A stretch of DNA of 5,353 nt, taken from Deltaproteobacteria bacterium RBG_13_49_15 (GTDB taxonomy: Bacteria > Desulfobacterota > Desulfobacteria > Desulfobacterales > UBA2156). The position numbers and the translations under genes were made by a program. The stretch's first letter is position 1. Every line of letters begins with the position of its first letter. This document shows positions 1 through 5,353 of the stretch, in pieces. Under the pieces are notes generated by a model that worked only from the letters and a program-made list of their open reading frames with translations, ran no database searches and was not told where the DNA came from. The stretch covers positions 2,641-7,993 of the forward strand of contig MGQD01000095.1 in NCBI GenBank assembly GCA_001797695.1. Reading direction: 5' to 3'.

Positions 1-376
1 CGGCATCCGGAGTTGCCGAGGTCACGGCATCCACTAAGGGCTTTTCTTTTGTGGGATAATAATTTCCTCCTCCGTAATCAACGCCACGGTGATGCGCCCA
101 TACCGGAAGCACGCTCAATCTCGGTCCGCCCCACTTGTCATCGAGTTCTCCGGACCTGTTTCCAAGCCCTTTTTGGGCTACCTTCTGAGTCACATAGATG
201 GTATCCACAAACGTATTTTTTTCATCGGACAGCCAGATGGCCATCTGGCATTTCTTTTCAGACAAGAGAAGATGGAACGTCAATTCCTGTCGCAAGTCTG
301 TTTGGCCGGCTTGCGCCGGTATTTGAAATCCGATTGAGAAGATCCCCAGGATCAGTAATCCATTTAACCGTTTCAT
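1..376 (-). CDS. Exported DUF2271-like protein, C-terminal part cut by the window edge
   Basis: This is the N-terminal 125 codons of a minus-strand gene that continues beyond base 1. Residues 1-23 form a classic Sec signal peptide: MKRLN, then a hydrophobic stretch, then the cleavage site AQA before Gly24. The product is therefore periplasmic or secreted. The mature part reads as a beta-rich domain with CQMAIWLSDEKNTFVDTIYV (43-62), LPVWAHHRG (90-98) and DAVTSAT (116-122). The order 'AxW...FVxTIYV...LPVW.H.RG...DAVTxAT' recalls the DUF2271 family of predicted periplasmic proteins; this is recognition from memory, not a search. The ATG at 374-376 is supported by GGAG (387-390 on the plus strand) 10 nt upstream and by the signal peptide starting exactly there. 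The Asp-x-x-Thr-Ser-Ala-Thr motif matches the ApbE FMN-transferase target pattern, so covalent flavin on Thr122 is possible but unproven. I am sure of the coding call and only moderately sure of the family. Confidence 0.75.
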   Translation of the reverse strand, partial: MKRLNGLLILGIFSIGFQIPAQAGQTDLRQELTFHLLLSEKKCQMAIWLSDEKNTFVDTIYVTQKVAQKGLGNRSGELDDKWGGPRLSVLPVWAHHRGVDYGGGNYYPTKEKPLVDAVTSATPDA

Positions 377-414
377 AACATCGCCGCTCCGTTATTTTCA
401 AAATTTATTGTCAT

Positions 415-423
415 TGTGGATAA
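415..423 (-). promoter_or_regulatory. Perfect DnaA-box consensus 9-mer
   Basis: The minus strand reads TTATCCACA, identical to the high-affinity DnaA box of Escherichia coli. It lies about 9-17 bases downstream of the predicted start of the DUF2271-like transcript, in an AT-rich stretch. There is one box only and no cluster, so this is not an origin. A regulatory or titration role is possible, and chance is not excluded. Confidence 0.35.
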
Positions 424-438
424 AAAAATCTTTTCCCA

Positions 439-465
439 ATTATATGAAAGAGAATAGTCGGTCAA
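439..465 (-). promoter_or_regulatory. Sigma-70-like promoter of the exported DUF2271-like gene
   Basis: Read on the minus strand, TTGACC (460-465) and a perfect TATAAT (439-444) are separated by 15 bases. The expected transcription start is near 432, which gives a leader of about 56 bases before the ATG at 376. The 15-base spacer is shorter than the optimal 17, but the two hexamers are strong and in the right place. Confidence 0.6.
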
Positions 466-496
466 CTGGAATGAGGATGCGAAGGAATAAAAAGGG

Positions 497-525
497 TTGA
501 CTTTAATCGGAAAAGGGCTTTTATT
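497..525 (+). promoter_or_regulatory. Candidate sigma-70-like promoter of the MFS transporter gene
   Basis: TTGACT (497-502) and TTTATT (520-525) are spaced by 17 bases. The first hexamer matches five of six consensus positions and the second four of six. The expected start near 532 leaves a leader of about 40 bases before the ATG at 573. It is divergent from the promoter at 439-465, with about 30 bases between their upstream edges, so one regulator could affect both. Confidence 0.4.
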
Positions 526-572
526 CGGCGATTCTTTTTCATGATTCAAAGGATTGGCGGTAAACTCAAGGC

Positions 573-1733
573 ATGGTGACGATGAGTTTTCAGAAAACAA
601 ACGTGCAGGTCATTGTGGCGCTGACCCTTGTCCATTTTACCGGAGATCTTTACGCATCCTTCATCAACCCGCTGTTGCCGGTGTTTGCAGACACCTTTTC
701 CCTTTCACTGGCTCAGATAGGACTGCTTGCGGGCGTAAACCGTTTCTTCATGTTTGTCGTTCAACCTGTAGCCGGATATTTTGCCGATCATTATCGAACC
801 CGGTTTTTCATTCTGGGGGGCCCTTTGCTGACCATGCTGTTTGTCCCGCTGGTGGGGTTTGCCCCAAGTTTTTTCATCCTTTCTCTGATCATCGCCGTCG
901 GCTCCATCGGGCAGTCCATGTTTCACCCCCCTGTGGCTGGAATGATTTCAACCTACTCGGGACGGAATTTCAGCTTTTCCATGTCCATTTTCAATGTGGG
1001 CGGGACATTTGCCTTTGCCGTGGGACCGATTCTCATCACCTCCATCGTCCGGGCATACGGCCTTAAAGCCGGTGCCTTTTCCATCGCAATCGGCCTTCCG
1101 TTAATGGTCTATTTATTTAAAGCCGTTCCCCTTCCTAAAGGAGAGAACCTGGTCAGCCGCGGGTTTACCGGTTCCATTCGGGAAGCATTGGGAGATGCAT
1201 GGAAGGCGGTCATCATGGTCTGGGCGATCATGGTCCTCAGGGCTTTTATCAGCCAGGCATGGATCACCTTTACGCCGATGCTGTATGCCCGGGAAGGGGC
1301 TTCTCTGACATCCATCGGAGGGGTAGTATCGTTATTCACTCTGGCGGGCGCGTTAAGCGGACTTGTGGCAGGGCATCTGGCGGACCGGATCGGATATAAA
1401 CCCATTTTTTATGTCAGCCATCTGTTCACCGCTCCGATTATCCTTCTGTCGGTCTTTTCCAAAGGAATGTGGATTTATCCCAGCGCCTTTGCTGCCGGCT
1501 TTGTTGCGCTGGCGACCCTTCCCCTCGGGGTTTCTCTTGGCCAGGAACTGGCGCCAAAGGGAAAATCTATGGTGTCTAGCCTGATGATGGGGTTGGCCCT
1601 TGGCGTGGGTGGGATGATGAGTCCTCTAGTAGGTAAGCTTGCGGATCTTTATACCATCAGAACCGTTTTGTGCTGGCTGTCGATTGTTCCGTTGGTGACG
1701 ACCGTCCTCGTTATTTGGCTTCCGAAAAAGTAA
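573..1733 (+). CDS. MFS transporter, fosmidomycin-resistance (Fsr)-like group
   Basis: This complete 386-residue inner-membrane protein has hydrophobic segments consistent with 12 transmembrane helices in two halves, joined by a polar loop near residues 185-210. The MFS loop 2-3 signature is present as GYFADHYRTR (68-77), and its counterpart in the second half is GHLADRIGYKP (267-277). HFTGDLY (21-27), QIGLLAGVNRFF (48-59) and FHPPVAGMI (117-125) recall Fsr-type drug exporters, which are about 400 residues long. The likely role is proton-coupled efflux of a small molecule. The substrate cannot be read from the sequence, and fosmidomycin itself should not be assumed. The start is uncertain among ATG 573, GTG 576 and ATG 582: AAGG at 568-571 lies too close to 573 and 10 bases from 582, and all give the same mature core. 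The gene stands alone, divergent from the exported DUF2271-like gene and convergent with the large receiver/ATP-grasp gene. No frameshift or truncation is seen. Confidence 0.93.
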   Translation: MVTMSFQKTNVQVIVALTLVHFTGDLYASFINPLLPVFADTFSLSLAQIGLLAGVNRFFMFVVQPVAGYFADHYRTRFFILGGPLLTMLFVPLVGFAPSFFILSLIIAVGSIGQSMFHPPVAGMISTYSGRNFSFSMSIFNVGGTFAFAVGPILITSIVRAYGLKAGAFSIAIGLPLMVYLFKAVPLPKGENLVSRGFTGSIREALGDAWKAVIMVWAIMVLRAFISQAWITFTPMLYAREGASLTSIGGVVSLFTLAGALSGLVAGHLADRIGYKPIFYVSHLFTAPIILLSVFSKGMWIYPSAFAAGFVALATLPLGVSLGQELAPKGKSMVSSLMMGLALGVGGMMSPLVGKLADLYTIRTVLCWLSIVPLVTTVLVIWLPKK

Positions 1734-1843
1734 CCCCTGCAGTTGCATAAAAAACGTGACAAGATATAGAAAAAGATAATGATAACAGGGCATTTGAATA
1801 CGTTTAGGCATAGTTCGCGAATAAACTTTTGGTGACTTCTAAA

Positions 1844-1870
1844 ACAAATAAAAAATTTGTCATGTTTTTT
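1844..1870 (+). terminator. Weak candidate terminator downstream of the MFS gene
   Basis: A perfect but AT-rich inverted repeat, ACAAAT and ATTTGT around a five-A loop (1844-1860), is followed after four bases by six T (1865-1870). The stem would be weak. A second small inverted repeat follows directly: TTTCCC and GGGAAA around CGGA at 1868-1883. Neither is a textbook intrinsic terminator, but together with the large palindrome after them they could stop transcription from either side. Confidence 0.22.
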
Positions 1871-1880
1871 CCCCGGAGGG

Positions 1881-1979
1881 AAAGCCGATAATGCCCCATC
1901 TCCTTCGTTGCCAAGGGCTCGCAGTAAAATACTACGGCTTCGCCCTTGGACGCCTTGGATCTGGGGCATCCTTGGCTTT
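1881..1979. repeat. Long imperfect palindrome, probable dispersed REP/MITE-like intergenic element
   Basis: The two arms (about 1881-1926 and 1930-1979) pair around a short AAA centre near 1928. Exact matching blocks, read from the outside inward, are AAAGCC/GGCTTT, ATGCCCCA/TGGGGCAT, CCAAGGGC/GCCCTTGG and AGTA/TACT, with mismatched stretches between them. The transcript of either strand could form a hairpin almost 50 bases tall. It fills much of the space between two convergent genes, the usual place for REP-type elements, and could act as a transcript end or mRNA-stabilising structure for both. Similar GCCCCA...TTCGTTGC...TGGGGC palindromes are, from memory, common between genes in Desulfobacterota genomes. 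Only one copy lies in this window, so being a repeat family is an inference. I saw no target-site duplication. Just beyond it is a small perfect hairpin, ATAGG and CCTAT around GTAA (1987-2000). The rest of 1734-2029 shows no gene. Confidence 0.65.
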
Positions 1980-2029
1980 TGCAACAATAGGGTAACCTAT
2001 CTTCGGAGTGTTAGTTAGTTTCCATTCAT

Positions 2030-5020
2030 CTAACAACAGGTGATCACGGCCCGTGATCTTCTTCCATCCGCCTTGATGCTCATGGGGTGTTCAAGGCGCA
2101 CATGCCGGAGATGGGCTGTCTCCCGGACAGGGATTAAAGACAAAAGCCATTTCCAGTCGATGAAATCATCCGCCCCCTCGCTGATCGTAAGATAGCTGAT
2201 TCCAAGTGACGTGATGTTGTGGAAAAAATGGGAGCCCTGGGACGGATCGGCGCGAAGCTGGCCTGTCCGATTTTCGATGATGGATCCTACCTGAGATATC
2301 TCGTTCCACGTTACCGGAATTCCCAGGAAGCGATCGGCCGACCCCCATCTTCCCGGACCGATGAGAAGATACCGCCGGTTTTCTGTGATCATCTCTTTGT
2401 TGATGATCCCGATTTCATGGGCGATTTCGACGGTTCGGGCGGGATCAAACCGGTCCGGCTGAACAAAGAGGATGTCTTTAATATTGTGGGTGATTCCGTG
2501 TCCCAGGGCCATGGTGGATAAGCAGAAGGCGTTTTTAATATCCTCTTCGCTGATTTCTACTTCCATCTGCTGACGGCGCAATCCCATGGGGCGAATCTGA
2601 AGGAGGGTGAATTGAGGGCGGCTTCCCGGAGTTTCCTGGAGATCGACGGCAAATTCGATTTCAACCGGAGATGCCATTCCTTTCTCTCCCAGCTTAAGCA
2701 CTTCCGTCAGGATTTCAGGAAGAGGAAACGATTTGTGTTTCAAAACAGATGCAAAGGTTAAAATCGGATATCCGTTTCCATACCCGGTATCCCGGATCCG
2801 GTGGTCTTCAGAAGAATAGGTGCTGGAAAGACGACGGATGACGGCGTGATCTTTATCCTCGGCAAGGTCGGCGATTTCAAGGCGAATGATGGTGGGATCA
2901 TTCCCGCCAAATTCCACGGGTTCAATATCATTTTTTTCATCCGTCATTTTCATGGCATAGAAATAGCGCTGGGAGTTCGTTAAAATGTCCTCAACCGAAG
3001 AAAACTGGGGAAGAAACTGGGGATATTTGGGGGAGAATCTCAACGCGGCGAATCCTTCCACGATGGTTTTGCCGAAACCCAGGGCAATATGGGCAACCCC
3101 CTCTTCCGACTTCATGTTGGAGATGGGGTAAAAGTTGTAGGACTGGGCCACTCCGGATATGGAGGGATAGTAGTAATTTCCATAGACAGATCCGGTCGCC
3201 TTTTGAATGATCACCGCCATCTTTTCCTCTTCGATCCGATGGAGGGTGTTTTTCGCATAGGAGCGCGGCGCCTCAAGGTAGGTTGACGCATAAACCAATT
3301 TAATTGCCCGGGCGAGGCGGTGCAAGCGAACATGGATATCCGGATGATGATTGGGAATCATGTAGGTTCTGTAAATGCCGGCAAACGGTTGAAAGATGGC
3401 ATCTTCCAGAAGGCTTGATGACCGGACGGCGAGGGGATATTTCACAGACTCCAAGAACCGGCGCAGGTCCCGAAGCAGCCAGGAATGAAGCTCGGCTTTT
3501 AAAAAGAGGCCGGTGATCTGGGAGTCGGTGAGTTCGCTGTCCGAAAAATCTTTGAGATCGTTTTTCCTGATAAAGGAATCAAACGCCTCGGTGGAAATCA
3601 CCAGCGTCTTTGGAACGCAAATATCGATCTGAGGAAATATCCCGGCAATCTCGGGGTGCGCTTTAAATTGGGTGTACATGAACGCCAGCCCCCGGGCTTT
3701 TCCTCCCAGAGAGCCCTTTCCGATCTTTGCGAATTCCATTTCCGGATCAAAATCTTCGGCGGAAAAATCAGCTACCACTCCTTTTTGTCTTCCCAGTCGT
3801 CTGGCCTGAAGGCATGAGATCAGATAGGCCTTCATCTCTTTTATGTCCGTAAAATCGGTGACCTTAACCGGTTTTAACTTCATGGAAAGCTGAATCTCCG
3901 AGCGCGCCATCAGCCATGTGGAGAAGTGATCATTTTTGGCGTGGTAATACACCGACTCATCCGGAATCGACGGAAGCATTTTTTCCATGGAATACAGATT
4001 TGAGACCCGGGCGACTTCTTTTCCATCCGGAAGCTTGAAAACAAAATGTCCGAAACCCAGATGATTCGTGAAATGAGAACGGATATCCGTATGAAAGGTC
4101 GGAGAATTCTTGTTGAGGAAAAAAGCCTGTGACTGCTGTGCCTTTTCCCGGTTTTTCTCCTCGGAGCTCATGATGAAAAGAGGAAGGTCCGGCAATTCCT
4201 TTTTAATCATGGAAATCAGTGAAAAACCGGCTTCGGGGTCCACCTCCAGATTCCGCGGAAACCGGACATCGGAAATGACACACAAGAGAAACGGCTTGAA
4301 AGACCGATAGATGCTTTCCGCATCCTCGTAGTTTTCCGCATGCAATATCTTGGGGCGGGCGCGCATTCGTAAGATCCGGTGTTCCTCATTTAATGATTCC
4401 TCCATGACCGCCTGGGTTTGCATGACCACTTCCTTGTAAAGAAAAGGAAGCAGGGAAGAATAGTAAACCGGAGAATCCTCCACCATAAGGATCACTCTGA
4501 CCCTGGCGCGCTGGGTGTCGTGCACTACATTCATTCGATCTTCGACGTTTTTAATTAAAGCAAGAAGAAGATCCGTATTGCCGGTCCAGATATAGGTTTT
4601 ATCGATGGCACTCTGATTGGCTGGTTTTGGATTGGAAAGGAGAGCTCCCGTATCATGCGTCAATAGAAAAACCGGAAGCCTGGGAAACCGTTTTTTGATT
4701 TCTTTCCCCAGATTCTGAGGATGCATATCTCCAAGCCGGGGCATGGTTAAGACCAGGTCAAAGTTACTCAGGGTGAGCATGTCGAGGGCTTCCTGGGCAG
4801 AGGAGACCCAGGTCAGTCGGGGAGGACGGGTGAGATTGAGACCCCGGTATTCATGGATAATCCGCTCGGCCAGCCGACCGTCTTCTTCCATGATAAAGGC
4901 ATCATAGGGGCTTGACACCAGAAGAATCTCGCTGACCCTTTTGGACATGAGGTCATAAAAGACCTTGAAGGAGAGATCGAATTGATCAAGATCATTCATC
5001 TGGTCATGCATTTTCTCCAT
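2030..5020 (-). CDS. Receiver-like/PPDK_N (PEP-synthase-type ATP-grasp) fusion protein of unknown role
   Basis: This complete 996-residue protein is predicted to be cytoplasmic, with no signal peptide or membrane helix. Its domains in order are as follows. Residues 29-158 are a degenerate receiver-like module: SS at 36-37 replaces the acidic pair, DLVLTM (88-93) has no phosphoacceptor Asp, and K141 is kept. Residues 174-310 are a second receiver-like module with E181-D182, D251, S285/S286 and K304, and with a longer gap between the acidic pair and D251 (69 residues, against about 44 in CheY). Residues 350-410 are a linker containing NDHFSTWLMARSE (363-375). Residues 430-815 are a PPDK_N nucleotide-binding module: SLGGKARG (437-444), AVRSSSLLED (531-540), QPFAGIYRTY (544-553), VEIEFAVD (786-793) and LLQIRPM (806-812). 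The C-terminal domain has GPGRWGSADRFLGIPV (888-903) and DPSQGSHFFHNITS (925-938). The PPDK/PEP-synthase phosphohistidine (TSHAA-type) and barrel domains are missing, so the common label 'PEP synthase' should not be taken as function. An ATP-dependent phosphotransfer or ligase role is inferred. AGGGG lies 11 bases before ATG 5020, and M4 and M8 are alternative starts. No convincing promoter was found, only a -10-like AATAAT (minus strand, 5046-5051). Confidence 0.93.
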   Translation of the reverse strand: MEKMHDQMNDLDQFDLSFKVFYDLMSKRVSEILLVSSPYDAFIMEEDGRLAERIIHEYRGLNLTRPPRLTWVSSAQEALDMLTLSNFDLVLTMPRLGDMHPQNLGKEIKKRFPRLPVFLLTHDTGALLSNPKPANQSAIDKTYIWTGNTDLLLALIKNVEDRMNVVHDTQRARVRVILMVEDSPVYYSSLLPFLYKEVVMQTQAVMEESLNEEHRILRMRARPKILHAENYEDAESIYRSFKPFLLCVISDVRFPRNLEVDPEAGFSLISMIKKELPDLPLFIMSSEEKNREKAQQSQAFFLNKNSPTFHTDIRSHFTNHLGFGHFVFKLPDGKEVARVSNLYSMEKMLPSIPDESVYYHAKNDHFSTWLMARSEIQLSMKLKPVKVTDFTDIKEMKAYLISCLQARRLGRQKGVVADFSAEDFDPEMEFAKIGKGSLGGKARGLAFMYTQFKAHPEIAGIFPQIDICVPKTLVISTEAFDSFIRKNDLKDFSDSELTDSQITGLFLKAELHSWLLRDLRRFLESVKYPLAVRSSSLLEDAIFQPFAGIYRTYMIPNHHPDIHVRLHRLARAIKLVYASTYLEAPRSYAKNTLHRIEEEKMAVIIQKATGSVYGNYYYPSISGVAQSYNFYPISNMKSEEGVAHIALGFGKTIVEGFAALRFSPKYPQFLPQFSSVEDILTNSQRYFYAMKMTDEKNDIEPVEFGGNDPTIIRLEIADLAEDKDHAVIRRLSSTYSSEDHRIRDTGYGNGYPILTFASVLKHKSFPLPEILTEVLKLGEKGMASPVEIEFAVDLQETPGSRPQFTLLQIRPMGLRRQQMEVEISEEDIKNAFCLSTMALGHGITHNIKDILFVQPDRFDPARTVEIAHEIGIINKEMITENRRYLLIGPGRWGSADRFLGIPVTWNEISQVGSIIENRTGQLRADPSQGSHFFHNITSLGISYLTISEGADDFIDWKWLLSLIPVRETAHLRHVRLEHPMSIKADGRRSRAVITCC

Positions 5021-5097
5021 CGGTTTTTATGCCCCTATTGCTCTCATTATTCCGTATACTTCCCGTTATCCGGAAATGTTTGTGCGCAGCCGGTTTC

Positions 5098-5125
5098 TTG
5101 ACAATTCAAAACAAGGTGGTATAGG
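5098..5125 (+). promoter_or_regulatory. Sigma-70-like promoter of nadE
   Basis: A perfect TTGACA (5098-5103) is followed after 16 bases by TATAGG (5120-5125), four of six matches to the -10 consensus. The predicted start near 5132 gives a leader of about 50 bases before the GTG at 5185. A short inverted repeat, TGGT and ACCA around ATAGGA (5117-5130), overlaps the -10 element and could be an operator half-site pair, though it is too short to be sure. Confidence 0.5.
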
Positions 5126-5184
5126 AACCATAGCACGGATGCCGGTCTAAATAAATACGGTTTCACATTGAAAGCAGGGATATT

Positions 5185-5353
5185 GTGAAAATCGCTCTGG
5201 CTCAGATCAATCCGACCATCGGGGATTTTAATTATAACTTTGAAAAGATTCGCCAAGCTTCCGAAAAAGCGAAAATGGCTTCCTGCGATCTGGTTGTCTT
5301 TTCGGAAATGGCCGTTTCAGGATATCCGCCTCGAGATCTATTGGATAAAGCCG
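5185..5353 (+). CDS. nadE: Glutamine-dependent NAD+ synthetase, N-terminal glutaminase fragment
   Basis: The first 56 codons are present, and the gene runs off the right edge. The product makes NAD+ from deamido-NAD+, ATP and glutamine, the last step of NAD synthesis, in the cytoplasm. The visible part is the start of the carbon-nitrogen hydrolase (nitrilase-type) amidase domain that supplies ammonia: KIALAQINPTIGDF (2-15), then DLVVFSEMAVSGYPPRDLL (35-53). Glu41 is the expected general base of the Glu-Lys-Cys triad; the Lys and Cys lie beyond the window. The YPPRDLL segment favours NadE over other nitrilase-family amidases, which is why I name it. The usual Pro before the catalytic Glu (FPE) is Ser here. 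The GTG start at 5185 is supported by AGGGA at 5176-5180 and by an in-frame stop at 5152-5154; no ATG fits. The gene is divergent from the receiver/ATP-grasp gene, 164 bases away. Confidence 0.88.
   Translation, partial: MKIALAQINPTIGDFNYNFEKIRQASEKAKMASCDLVVFSEMAVSGYPPRDLLDKA

Noticed and set aside
373..600. A 75-codon minus-strand open frame covering the divergent intergenic region
   Set aside because: It would overlap both flanking gene starts and both predicted promoters, with no ribosome binding site or recognisable domain.
554..1066. A 170-codon plus-strand open frame in another phase of the MFS gene
   Set aside because: Its product is rich in Cys, His and Arg, typical of an out-of-phase shadow, while the other phase gives a clear transporter.
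1775..1786. GATAATGATAAC resembling two hexamers of a Fur box
   Set aside because: It lies downstream of the MFS stop codon and before no gene start, and the third hexamer does not match, so it is probably chance.
1649..1987. A 112-codon minus-strand open frame across the convergent intergenic region
   Set aside because: It begins inside the palindrome, overlaps the MFS gene end on the other strand, has no family resemblance and has low-complexity composition.
1987..2000. Small perfect hairpin ATAGG/CCTAT as terminator of the receiver/ATP-grasp gene
   Set aside because: The stem has five pairs only and no T tract follows it on the minus strand, so it does not qualify as an intrinsic terminator.
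2030..5020. Naming the large minus-strand gene ppsA (phosphoenolpyruvate synthase) or ppdK
   Set aside because: Only the nucleotide-binding module is shared. The phosphohistidine motif and the PEP/pyruvate barrel are absent, and receiver-like modules stand in front.
5047..5256. A 69-codon minus-strand open frame overlapping the nadE start
   Set aside because: It overlaps the well-supported N-terminus of NadE and its promoter, and shows no domain.

Overview
The window has about 50% GC and carries four protein-coding genes, two of them cut by the window edges, in a divergent-convergent-divergent layout. The gene families and a long intergenic palindrome suggest a Gram-negative bacterium, most likely of the Desulfobacterota (the former Deltaproteobacteria). 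This is an inference from family resemblance, since no rRNA or other decisive marker is present.

Left part (1-572): a minus-strand gene runs off the left edge. It encodes an exported protein with a clear signal peptide, resembles the DUF2271 family, and ends at the window edge with a DAVTSAT motif that looks like an ApbE-type flavinylation site. It is divergent from a plus-strand gene for a major facilitator transporter. The 196 bases between them hold a good minus-strand sigma-70-like promoter with a perfect TATAAT box, a fair plus-strand promoter, and one perfect DnaA-box consensus 9-mer.

Middle part (573-2029): a complete 386-residue MFS transporter resembling the fosmidomycin-resistance (Fsr) group, followed by a 296-base convergent intergenic region. 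That region has no credible gene. Its main content is an imperfect palindrome of about 100 bases (1881-1979) that looks like a dispersed REP/MITE-like element, with a few small hairpins beside it.

Right part (2030-5353): a large minus-strand gene encodes a 996-residue protein with two receiver-like modules (the first degenerate, the second with all key residues), a PPDK_N/PEP-synthase-type ATP-grasp module, and a distinctive C-terminal domain. It lacks the phosphohistidine and PEP/pyruvate barrel domains of true PEP synthase. This is the most interesting object in the window: a family recognisable from its sequence but without a role I can assign. It is divergent from the start of a glutamine-dependent NAD+ synthetase gene (nadE), which has a good promoter and runs off the right edge.

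No operon is visible, because every neighbouring pair is divergent or convergent. Functional links between the genes are therefore weak. The only shared control regions are the two divergent intergenic segments. I saw no tRNA, rRNA, CRISPR array, insertion sequence or origin.
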